From positions 62,001 to 126,000 of the forward strand of contig NZ_JAGWCB010000007.1 in NCBI RefSeq assembly GCF_020387415.1: 64,000 bases of DNA. The letters run 5' to 3'. The notes beneath the pieces are model-generated. The model searched no databases. It was not told where the DNA came from and saw only the letters and a list, made by a program, of their open reading frames with translations. Source of the stretch: Ideonella benzenivorans. GTDB taxonomy: Bacteria; Pseudomonadota; Gammaproteobacteria; Burkholderiales; Burkholderiaceae_C. A program made the translations under genes and the position numbers. Positions 56,787 through 64,000 of this stretch are shown piece by piece. How positions within the stretch are numbered: the stretch's first letter is position 1; every line of letters begins with the position of its first letter.

Positions 56787-57683
56787 ATGCGTTTTCCCAC
56801 CTTTCTGAAGAACGCTCTGGCCCTGGCGGCCAGCCTGGGCGCGGGCCTGGGCGCCCAGGCCGCTGGCCACTATGTGCCGGGCGTTGAAGGCGTGCAGGCC
56901 GCCAGCGTGCCGCCGCCCGGCGTCTACTACCTGGGCTACCTGGCCGACTACAAGGCCGACAAGGTGCGCGCGCCCGGCACCAAGGAGGACCTGCCCGGCG
57001 ACAACAGCATCCATGTGACGGCCCTGGCCAACCGCCTGGTCTGGATCACCGACCACAAGATCCTGGGCGCCGACTACGGCGTCGAGACCATCATCCCGCT
57101 GCAGCGCACCCAGCTGGACCTGGGCGTGGTGCCGCTGCATGACACCGACACCGACCTGGGCGACATCTACCTGGGCCCGGTGGTGCTGGGCTGGCACGGC
57201 GCCAACTGGGACGCGGTGGCGGCGGCCGGCTACTGGCTGGACAGTGGCTCGACCAACTCGCCCGCCTCGCCCGGCAAGGGCTACGGCTCCACCATGCTGA
57301 CGGCCGGCGGCACCTACTACTTCGACGCCGGCAAGACCTGGACCGGTTCGGTGCTGGCGCGCTACGAGTTCAACCGCACGACCAGCAGCGGCTTCAAGCC
57401 GGGCCAGACCCTGTCGGTGGAATGGGGCCTGGGCAAGGTACTGGGGCCGGTGGTGGTGGGCCTGGTGGGCTACACCCAGCAGCAGATGACCCAGGACAGC
57501 GGCCCCGGCGCGCTGGACCAGAAGGCCTCGCGTTCCGCCGCGGGCGCCGAGCTGATCTACCCGATGCTGTCACAGGGCCTGTTCCTCAAGGGCGCCTTCT
57601 ACCAGGAGTTTGCCTCCCAGGCCGCGACCAGCGTGGAGCCCAAAGGCCACCTGCTGCGCTTCACCCTGGTCAAGGCTTTCTGA
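56787..57683 (+). CDS. Outer membrane protein of the MetA/phenol-degradation family
   Basis: A 298-residue secreted beta-barrel: a signal peptide (LALAASLGAGLGAQAAGHY), then strands alternating with short turns and a terminal Phe (RFTLVKAF). GHYVPGVEGVQAASVPPPGVYYLGY at the mature N-terminus matches the Phenol_MetA_deg family. Such porins are common in aromatic operons and are presumed to admit the substrate. It sits between dmpB and dmpC, absent from the Pseudomonas dmp operon. Confidence 0.85.
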   Translation: MRFPTFLKNALALAASLGAGLGAQAAGHYVPGVEGVQAASVPPPGVYYLGYLADYKADKVRAPGTKEDLPGDNSIHVTALANRLVWITDHKILGADYGVETIIPLQRTQLDLGVVPLHDTDTDLGDIYLGPVVLGWHGANWDAVAAAGYWLDSGSTNSPASPGKGYGSTMLTAGGTYYFDAGKTWTGSVLARYEFNRTTSSGFKPGQTLSVEWGLGKVLGPVVVGLVGYTQQQMTQDSGPGALDQKASRSAAGAELIYPMLSQGLFLKGAFYQEFASQAATSVEPKGHLLRFTLVKAF

Positions 57684-57703
57684 CTCCACCGAGGAATGCC
57701 GGC

Positions 57704-58171
57704 ATGAACGCCATCGACACGAACCTGGCCACCCGCCCGGTCTGCACCGACCAGGCCGTGGTCAGCGCCGAGGCTGCCGCCCGCATGGTGGCCGCCGCGG
57801 TGGCCCATGCCGGCACGCTGGGCATCCGCATCAACGCCGCCGTCACCGATGCCGGGGGCACCCTGGCGGCCTTTCTGCGCATGCCCGGCGCCTTCCTCCA
57901 TTCGGTCGACATCGCGATCGACAAGGCCTACACCGCCGCCAGCTTCGGCTTCCCGACGAGCCAGTGGATGTCCCTGCTGGCCGGGGACGAGGCGCTGCGC
58001 ATCGGCATCGTGCAGCGGCCGCGCCTGGTCGTCTTCGGCGGCGGCCTGCCCATCCGGCGGGCTGCCGCCGAGGGCGGCGCGCTGATCGGCGGCATCGGCG
58101 TGTCCGGTGGCTCGGCCGAGCAGGACGAGGCCTGTGCCCGGGCCGGCCTGCAGGCCGTCGGCCTGGGCTGA
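57704..58171 (+). CDS. HbpS/GlcG-family protein
   Basis: A 155-residue protein of the GlcG/HbpS (DUF336) family. Core segments are INAAVTDAGGTLAAFLRM, AIDKAYTAASFGFPTSQW, VVFGGGLPIRR and GALIGGIGVSGGSAEQDEACA. HbpS binds haem; functions of paralogues in aromatic operons are not established. No signal peptide is seen, so it is likely cytosolic. Its gene is in the phenol operon between the porin and dmpC. Confidence 0.88.
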   Translation: MNAIDTNLATRPVCTDQAVVSAEAAARMVAAAVAHAGTLGIRINAAVTDAGGTLAAFLRMPGAFLHSVDIAIDKAYTAASFGFPTSQWMSLLAGDEALRIGIVQRPRLVVFGGGLPIRRAAAEGGALIGGIGVSGGSAEQDEACARAGLQAVGLG

Positions 58172-58213
58172 GGCCCGACAACCATTTCTCTTCACTTCCC
58201 GCGGGACATCACC

Positions 58214-59668
58214 ATGCACCAGTACCTGAACTTCATCAACGGCGAGTTCGTCGCCACCGGCAAGACCTTTGAGAACCACGCCCCCGTCGACAACCGGGTG
58301 CTGGGCCTGGTGCACGAGGCGGGCGAGCGCGAGGTGGACGCCGCGGTGGGCGCCGCACGGGCCGCGCTCAAGGGCGACTGGGGTCGCATGAGCGTGGTCA
58401 AGCGCGTGGAGCTGCTCTACGCCGTGGCCGACGAGATCAACCGCCGCTTCGACGACTTCCTGCAGGCTGAGGTGGCCGACACCGGCAAGCCGCTGTCGCT
58501 GGCCTCGCACATCGACATCCCGCGTGGCGCGGCCAACTTCAAGGTCTTCGCCGACATCGTCAAGAACGTGCCCACCGAGAGCTTCGAGATGGCCACGCCC
58601 GATGGCGGCACCGCGCTGAGCTACGCGCTGCGCTCGCCGCTGGGCGTGGTGGCGGTGGTCTGCCCCTGGAACCTGCCGCTGCTGCTGATGACCTGGAAGG
58701 TCGGCCCGGCCCTGGCCTGCGGCAACACCGTGATCGTCAAGCCTTCCGAGGAAACCCCCGCCACCGCCACGCTGCTGGGCGAGGTGATGAATGCGGTGGG
58801 CGTGCCCAAGGGCGTCTACAACGTGGTGCACGGCTTCGGCCCCGGCTCGGCCGGCGAGTTCCTGACCCGCCACCCCGGCGTCAACGGCATCACCTTCACC
58901 GGCGAAACCCGCACCGGCGAGGCCATCATGGCCGCCGCCGCCAAGGGCGTGCGCCCGGTCAGCTTCGAGCTCGGCGGCAAGAACGCCGGCATCGTGTTCG
59001 CCGATGCCGACTTCGACAAGGCGGTGGCCGGCATCACCCGCAGCGCCTTCGAGAACTGCGGCCAGGTCTGCCTGGGCACCGAGCGCGTCTATGTGCAGCG
59101 CCCCATCTTCGACCGCTTCGTCCAGGCCCTGAAGGAAAAGGCGCAGGCGCTCAAGGTCGGCCCGTCCGAAGAGCCCGGCGTGGGCCTGGGCCCGCTGATC
59201 TCGGCCGAGCACCGGGCCAAGGTGCTGGGCTATTACGAGAAGGCCAAGGCCGAGGGCGCCACCGTGGTGACTGGCGGCGGCGTGCCCGACATGCCCGGTG
59301 CGCTGGCCCAGGGCCACTGGGTGCAGCCCACCCTCTGGACGGGGCTGCCCGAGAGCTCGCCCATCGTGCGCGAGGAGATCTTCGGCCCCTGCTGCCACAT
59401 CGCGCCCTTCGACACCGTGGACGAGGCCATCGCCCTGGCCAATGCCACCCACTACGGCCTGGCCACCACGGTGTGGACGCAGAACCTGGCCACCGCGCAC
59501 CGCATGGCGCGCGAGGTCGAGGTGGGCCTGTGCTGGATCAACAGCTGGTTCCTGCGCGATCTGCGCACCGCCTTCGGCGGCGCCAAGGCCTCCGGCATCG
59601 GCCGCGAGGGCGGGGTGCATTCGCTGGAGTTCTACACCGAGCTGCGCAACGTGATGGTGAAGCTGTGA
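58214..59668 (+). CDS. dmpC: 2-hydroxymuconic semialdehyde dehydrogenase
   Basis: A 484-residue NAD-dependent aldehyde dehydrogenase converting the ring-fission product to 2-hydroxymuconate (4-oxalocrotonate). The catalytic Glu is in VSFELGGKNAGIVF and Cys in FENCGQVCLGTERVYV; the NAD-site PWNLPLLLMTWK is intact. It opens the oxidative branch, whose next enzyme, the tautomerase DmpI, is not in the window. Its stop overlaps the dmpD GTG. Confidence 0.95.
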   Translation: MHQYLNFINGEFVATGKTFENHAPVDNRVLGLVHEAGEREVDAAVGAARAALKGDWGRMSVVKRVELLYAVADEINRRFDDFLQAEVADTGKPLSLASHIDIPRGAANFKVFADIVKNVPTESFEMATPDGGTALSYALRSPLGVVAVVCPWNLPLLLMTWKVGPALACGNTVIVKPSEETPATATLLGEVMNAVGVPKGVYNVVHGFGPGSAGEFLTRHPGVNGITFTGETRTGEAIMAAAAKGVRPVSFELGGKNAGIVFADADFDKAVAGITRSAFENCGQVCLGTERVYVQRPIFDRFVQALKEKAQALKVGPSEEPGVGLGPLISAEHRAKVLGYYEKAKAEGATVVTGGGVPDMPGALAQGHWVQPTLWTGLPESSPIVREEIFGPCCHIAPFDTVDEAIALANATHYGLATTVWTQNLATAHRMAREVEVGLCWINSWFLRDLRTAFGGAKASGIGREGGVHSLEFYTELRNVMVKL

Positions 59669-60525
59669 ACGCCCCCGACCTGAAGGCCAATCCCGAGCTG
59701 GGCCGGCGCGTGCGCACCGGCGCCTTCGAGACCAATGTCCACGACCTGGGGGCCTCGGCGCCCGGCCAGCCGCCGGTGCTGTTCATCCACGGCTCCGGCC
59801 CCGGCGTCAGCGCCTGGGCCAACTGGCGCCTGGTGATGCCGGCGCTGGCCCAGCAGCGCCGCGTCATCGCGCCGGACATGGTGGGCTTCGGCGACAGCGA
59901 CCGGCCCGCGGGCATCGCCTACAGCATGGACACCTGGGTGCAGCAGGCCCTGGACCTGCTGGACGCGCTGGACCTGCCCCAGGTGGACCTGGTGGGCAAC
60001 AGCTTCGGCGGTGCGCTGGCGCTGGCCCTGGCCATCCGCGCGCCGCAGCGGGTGCGCCGTCTGGTGCTGATGGGCTCGGTGGGCGTGCCCTTCGCCATCA
60101 CGCCGGGGCTGGATGCGGTGTGGGGCTACGAGCCTTCCATCCAGACCATGCGCGCGCTGATGGACACCTTCGCCTGGGACCGTTCGCTGGTCAACGACGA
60201 GCTGGCCAAGCTGCGCTACGAGGCCAGCATCCGCCCGGGCTTCCAGGAGTCCTTCTCGGCCATGTTCCCCGCCCCGCGCCAGCGCTGGGTGGATGCCATG
60301 GCCAGCCCCGAGGCCGCCATCCGCGCGCTGCCGCACGAGACCCTGATCCTGCACGGCCGCGAAGACCAGGTCATCCCGCTGCAGACCTCGCTGACGCTGT
60401 CGCAGTGGATTCCCAACAGCCAGTTGCATGTCTTCGGCCATTGCGGCCACTGGACGCAGATCGAGCACGCCGGGCGCTTCGCCCGCCTGGTCGGGGACTT
60501 CCTGGCCGAGGCCGACGCGGCCTGA
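59665..60525 (+). CDS. dmpD: 2-hydroxymuconic semialdehyde hydrolase
   Basis: A 286-residue alpha/beta hydrolase of the hydrolytic branch, releasing formate and 2-hydroxypenta-2,4-dienoate. Catalytic residues are Ser in GNSFGGALAL, Asp in HGREDQVIP and His in FGHCGHWTQIE; the oxyanion hole is HGSGPGVSAWANW. The GTG start overlaps dmpC by 4 bp and starts VNAPDLKANPELG. Confidence 0.94.
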   Translation: MNAPDLKANPELGRRVRTGAFETNVHDLGASAPGQPPVLFIHGSGPGVSAWANWRLVMPALAQQRRVIAPDMVGFGDSDRPAGIAYSMDTWVQQALDLLDALDLPQVDLVGNSFGGALALALAIRAPQRVRRLVLMGSVGVPFAITPGLDAVWGYEPSIQTMRALMDTFAWDRSLVNDELAKLRYEASIRPGFQESFSAMFPAPRQRWVDAMASPEAAIRALPHETLILHGREDQVIPLQTSLTLSQWIPNSQLHVFGHCGHWTQIEHAGRFARLVGDFLAEADAA

Positions 60526-60567
60526 AGCCCCTCTCATTCACCGATTCACCCTCCACACGGAACCGCC

Positions 60568-61353
60568 ATGGACGCTGCACGCATTCAGCACTACGGCGAC
60601 GAGCTCTACCAGGCGCTGCAAAGCCGCCAGCCCGTCGCCCCGCTCACCGAACGTGAGCCCGCCATCACCGTCGACGACGCCTACCAGATCCAGCTGCGCA
60701 TGATCCAGCGCCGGCTGGACGCGGGCGAGACGGTGGTGGGCAAGAAGATTGGCGTCACCAGCCAGGTGGTAATGGACATGCTGGGCGTGAACCAGCCCGA
60801 CTTCGGCCACCTGCTCTCGGGCATGGTCTTCAACGAGGGCGAGCCGGTGCGCGTGTCCTCGCTGATCGCCCCGCGGGCCGAGGCCGAGGTGGCCTTCATC
60901 CTGGGCCGCGACCTGACCGGCCCCGGCGTGACGGCGGCCGACGTGCTGCGCGCCACCGACTGCGTGATGCCCTGCTTCGAGATCGTCGATTCGCGCATCA
61001 AGGACTGGAAGATCAAGATCCAGGACACGGTGGCGGACAACGCCTCCTGCGGCGTGCTGACCCTGGGCGGCGTGCGCCGCAGCCCGCGCGACCTGGACCT
61101 GGCGCTGGCCGGCATGGTGCTGGAGAAGAACGGCGAGATCGTCAGCACCTCCTGCGGGGCCTCGGTGCAGGGCTCGCCGGTCAACGCGGTGGCCTGGCTG
61201 GCCAACACGCTGGGCCGCCTGGGCATTTCGCTCAGGGCGGGCGACGTGATCCTTTCGGGCTCGCAATCGCCGCTGGTGCCGGTCAAGGCCGGCGACGGCC
61301 TGTACTGCAGCGTCGGCGGCCTGGGCGGCACGTCGGTGCGTTTCGTGGAATGA
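60568..61353 (+). CDS. dmpE: 2-oxopent-4-enoate hydratase
   Basis: A 261-residue hydratase making 4-hydroxy-2-oxovalerate. Signatures are VVGKKIGVTSQVVMDMLGV, PRAEAEVAFILGRDL and IVDSRIKDWKIKIQDTVADN; metal ligands are the Glu pair in EAEVAF and a following Glu. It shares ancestry with the adjacent decarboxylase gene, with which it usually forms a complex. Confidence 0.95.
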   Translation: MDAARIQHYGDELYQALQSRQPVAPLTEREPAITVDDAYQIQLRMIQRRLDAGETVVGKKIGVTSQVVMDMLGVNQPDFGHLLSGMVFNEGEPVRVSSLIAPRAEAEVAFILGRDLTGPGVTAADVLRATDCVMPCFEIVDSRIKDWKIKIQDTVADNASCGVLTLGGVRRSPRDLDLALAGMVLEKNGEIVSTSCGASVQGSPVNAVAWLANTLGRLGISLRAGDVILSGSQSPLVPVKAGDGLYCSVGGLGGTSVRFVE

Positions 61354-61364
61354 GGGCAGGGACC

Positions 61365-62153
61365 ATGGCACTCGACAAGAACACCATCCTCGGCCTGGCC
61401 GAGCACCTGGAGACCGCGGAGCTGCAGGCCCACGACGTCACCAAGATCACCGACGAGCACCCAGACATGGACTGGGCCGACGCCTACGCCATCCAGGACG
61501 AGATCCGCCGCCGCAAGGAAGCGCGCGGCCAGAAGACGGTGGGCCTCAAGTGCGGCCTGACCTCCTTCGCCAAGATGAAGCAGATGGGCGTGGACGTGCC
61601 GGTCTTCGGCTTCGTCAGCGACTACATGAGCCGGCCCGAGGGTGCGGCCATCGCGGTGAAGGAGCTGATCCATCCCAAGGTGGAAGCCGAGATCTGCGTG
61701 GTCACCAAGGCGCCGCTGCGCGGCCCCGGCTGCCATGTGGGCGCGGTGATGGCGGCCATCGACTTCGTGCTGCCGGGCGTCGAGGTGATCGACAGCCGCT
61801 ACCGCGACTTCAAGTTCGACCTGAAGAGCGTGATCGCCGACAACACCTCGGCCTCGCGCTTCGTGGTGGGGGGGCGTCCGCGCAACGTCGAGGACGTGGA
61901 CCTGCGCACCCTGGGCGTGGTGATGGAGAAGAACGGAAAGATCGTCGCCATGGCCGCCGGTGCCGCGGTGCTGGGCCACCCGGCCGCGGCGGTGGCGGCC
62001 CTGGCCAACCACCTGGGCGCACGCGGGCAGGAGATCCCGGCCGGCAGCTTCATCATGACCGGCGGGGTGACCGAGGCCATCGCGGTGCAGGCCGGCGACC
62101 ACATCGCAGTGCGCTTCCAGGACCTGGGCACCGTGTCGCTGCGCTTCGCCTGA
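61365..62153 (+). CDS. dmpH: 4-oxalocrotonate decarboxylase
   Basis: A 262-residue decarboxylase of the same fold as DmpE, acting after tautomerisation in the oxidative branch. Segments KTVGLKCGLTSFAKMKQMGV, HPKVEAEICVVTKAPL and VIDSRYRDFKFDLKSVIADN identify it. The ATG at 61365 follows AGGGCAGG; an upstream ATG at 61350 overlapping the dmpE stop would add five residues. It lies between dmpE and dmpF, whereas in Pseudomonas dmpH follows dmpG. Confidence 0.94.
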   Translation: MALDKNTILGLAEHLETAELQAHDVTKITDEHPDMDWADAYAIQDEIRRRKEARGQKTVGLKCGLTSFAKMKQMGVDVPVFGFVSDYMSRPEGAAIAVKELIHPKVEAEICVVTKAPLRGPGCHVGAVMAAIDFVLPGVEVIDSRYRDFKFDLKSVIADNTSASRFVVGGRPRNVEDVDLRTLGVVMEKNGKIVAMAAGAAVLGHPAAAVAALANHLGARGQEIPAGSFIMTGGVTEAIAVQAGDHIAVRFQDLGTVSLRFA

Positions 62154-62195
62154 GGCGCGGCCGATCCGAATCCTCTTTTTGAAAGAAGGCATCCC

Positions 62196-63125
62196 ATGAA
62201 GAAAGTCAAATGCGCCCTGATCGGGCCGGGCAACATCGGCACCGACCTGCTGGCCAAGCTGCAGCGCAGCCCGGTGCTGGAGCCGGTGTGGATGGTGGGC
62301 ATCGACCCCGAGTCCGATGGCCTCAAGCGCGCCCGCGAGATGGGCCTGAAGACCACCGCCGAGGGTGTGGACGGCATGGTGCCGCACATGCAGGCCGACG
62401 GCGTGCAGATCGTCTTCGACGCCACCAGCGCCTATGTGCACGCCGAGAACAGCCGCAAGGTCAACGCCCAGGGCGCGTTGATGATCGACCTCACCCCCGC
62501 GGCCATCGGCCCCTACTGCGTGCCGCCGGTCAACCTGAAGCAGCACGTGGGCAAGAAGGAGATGAACGTCAACATGGTCACCTGCGGCGGCCAGGCCACC
62601 ATCCCGATGGTGGCGGCCGTCAGCCGCGTGCAGCCGGTGGCCTATGGTGAGATCGTCGCCACCGTCTCCAGCCGCTCCGTCGGCCCGGGCACCCGCAAGA
62701 ACATCGACGAGTTCACCCGCACCACCGCCGGGGCAGTGGAGAAGGTGGGCGGCGCCAAGAAGGGCAAGGCCATCATCATCATCAACCCGGCCGAGCCGCC
62801 GCTGATCATGCGCGACACCGTGCACTGCCTGGTCGACGAGAGCGCGGGCGAGCCCGACCGCGACGCCATCACCGCCTCCATCCACCAGATGCTGGCCGAG
62901 GTGCAGAAGTACGTGCCCGGCTACCGCCTGGTCAACGGCCCGGTCTTCGACGGCCAGCGCGTCTCGGTCTTCCTGGAGGTGGAAGGCCTGGGCGACTACC
63001 TGCCCAAGTACGCCGGCAACCTGGACATCATGACCGCCGCCGCCGCCCGCACCGCCGAGATGTTCGCCGAGGAGATCCTCAAGGGCGAACTGGTGCTGCA
63101 AGCCGTGGCCGAAGCCGTGGCCTGA
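62196..63125 (+). CDS. dmpF: Acetaldehyde dehydrogenase (acylating)
   Basis: A 309-residue enzyme oxidising acetaldehyde to acetyl-CoA. It has the Rossmann start [18 protein letters not shown], the catalytic Cys in [16 protein letters not shown] and the C-terminal domain contacting the aldolase, to which acetaldehyde is channelled. GAAAGAAGG precedes the ATG. It is directly followed by dmpG, its complex partner. Confidence 0.96.
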   Translation: MKKVKCALIGPGNIGTDLLAKLQRSPVLEPVWMVGIDPESDGLKRAREMGLKTTAEGVDGMVPHMQADGVQIVFDATSAYVHAENSRKVNAQGALMIDLTPAAIGPYCVPPVNLKQHVGKKEMNVNMVTCGGQATIPMVAAVSRVQPVAYGEIVATVSSRSVGPGTRKNIDEFTRTTAGAVEKVGGAKKGKAIIIINPAEPPLIMRDTVHCLVDESAGEPDRDAITASIHQMLAEVQKYVPGYRLVNGPVFDGQRVSVFLEVEGLGDYLPKYAGNLDIMTAAAARTAEMFAEEILKGELVLQAVAEAVA

Positions 63126-63141
63126 ACTCAGGAGAACAACG

Positions 63142-64000
63142 ATGAACCTGCAAGGTAAGCGAATCACCGTCCACGACATGACCCTGCGTGACGGCATGCA
63201 CCCCAAGCGCCACCAGATGACGCTCGAGCAGATGGCCTCCATCGCCTGCGGCCTGGATGCCGCGGGCGTGCCGCTGATCGAGGTCACCCATGGCGACGGT
63301 CTGGGCGGCAGCTCGGTCAACTACGGCTTCCCGGCCCACAGCGACGAGGAATACCTCTCCACCGTGATCCCGAAGATGAAGCAGGCCAAGGTCTCGGCCC
63401 TGCTGCTGCCGGGCATCGGCACCGTGGACCACCTGAAGATGGCCAAGGACCTGGGCGTGCACACCATCCGCGTGGCCACCCACTGCACCGAGGCCGATGT
63501 CTCCGAGCAGCACATCACCGCCGCGCGCAAGCTGGAGATGGACACCGTGGGCTTTCTGATGATGGCCCACATGGCCAGCCCGGAGAAGCTGGTGATCCAG
63601 GCCAGGCTGATGGAGAGCTACGGCGCCAACTGCGTCTACGTGACCGACTCGGCCGGCTACATGCTGCCCGACGACGTGACGGTGCGGCTGCAGGCGGTGC
63701 GCGCCGCACTCAAGCCCGAGACCGAGCTGGGTTTCCACGGCCACCACAACCTGGCCATGGGCGTGGCCAACTCGGTGGCCGCGGTGGCCGCCGGGGCCAA
63801 GCGCATCGACGCAGCCGCAGCCGGCCTGGGCGCTGGGGCGGGCAACACGCCGATGGAGGTCTTCATCGCCGTGTGCGACCGCATGGGCATCCAGACCGGG
63901 GTGGACGTCTTCAAGATCCAGGACGTGGCCGAGGACCTGGTGGTGCCCATCATGGACCACATCATCCGTGTGGACCGCGACTCGCTGACGCTGGGCTACG
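63142..64000 (+). CDS. dmpG: 4-hydroxy-2-oxovalerate aldolase, 3'-truncated
   Basis: The first 286 codons of the aldolase that splits 4-hydroxy-2-oxovalerate into pyruvate and acetaldehyde; the gene continues past the right edge. Metal-site and catalytic residues are visible in [30 protein letters not shown] and [27 protein letters not shown] precedes the ATG, 16 bp after dmpF. The DmpG C-terminal domain that binds DmpF is partly outside the window. Confidence 0.95.
   Translation, partial: MNLQGKRITVHDMTLRDGMHPKRHQMTLEQMASIACGLDAAGVPLIEVTHGDGLGGSSVNYGFPAHSDEEYLSTVIPKMKQAKVSALLLPGIGTVDHLKMAKDLGVHTIRVATHCTEADVSEQHITAARKLEMDTVGFLMMAHMASPEKLVIQARLMESYGANCVYVTDSAGYMLPDDVTVRLQAVRAALKPETELGFHGHHNLAMGVANSVAAVAAGAKRIDAAAAGLGAGAGNTPMEVFIAVCDRMGIQTGVDVFKIQDVAEDLVVPIMDHIIRVDRDSLTLGY

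Overview
The window reads as a GC-rich (roughly 70 percent) chromosome segment from an aromatic-degrading betaproteobacterium, most likely Burkholderiales. This placement is an inference from gene content: a Tat-exported high-potential iron-sulfur protein, a dmp/aph-type phenol operon with an AphS/AphR-like regulator pair, an Acr3-type ars cluster and a type I-E CRISPR system. No rRNA or tRNA gene and no insertion sequence was recognised.

Layout. 1-12.8 kb holds housekeeping and catabolic genes: a flavin reductase fragment, a tautomerase, a methyl-accepting chemotaxis protein, an unusual fusion of diaminopropionate ammonia-lyase with an M20-type amidohydrolase, an M20D amidohydrolase divergent from an Lrp-type regulator, a PAS-GGDEF diguanylate cyclase, a tyrosine/homogentisate-pathway operon (hpd, a VOC gene, fah; all overlapping by 4 bp) and an orphan ModA-like binding protein. 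13.1-27.0 kb is a complete type I-E CRISPR-Cas locus (cas3-casA-casB-casC-casD-casE-cas1-cas2) followed by a leader and a very large array. I counted 88 repeats and 87 spacers: 82 of 32 nt, four of 33 and one of 31. 27.3-34.5 kb holds a Spy/CpxP-like protein and then an arsenic cluster: arsR, arsI, two arsC, acr3, arsA, an ECF sigma factor, an ArsP-type permease and a small CxxC protein.

34.6-43.5 kb is a TetR-controlled module (FadL-type porin, extradiol dioxygenase, FAH-family hydrolase, MhpA-like hydroxylase, MDR oxidoreductase, acyl-CoA synthetase) closed by a strong terminator. It looks like a meta-cleavage pathway for a hydrophobic, side-chain-bearing phenol whose released acid is activated to a CoA ester. 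The substrate is not evident, which makes it the best candidate here for an undescribed pathway. 43.5-48 kb contains the HiPIP gene, a Fur-box-like site, a divergent RlmN-family radical SAM enzyme, small proteins and gshA. 48-64 kb is the phenol regulon: a GntR repressor and a sigma-54 activator, divergent from a multicomponent phenol hydroxylase and meta-cleavage operon (dmpKLMNOPQB, a porin, a HbpS-like protein, then dmpC D E H F G). The operon runs off the right edge inside dmpG.

The phenol promoter region is unusually legible. It has a -24/-12 promoter with exact GG-N10-GC spacing, an upstream site matching 14 of 16 positions of the XylR/DmpR consensus, a weaker second site 32 bp away, and a separate perfect 26-bp palindrome just upstream of the regulator start codon.
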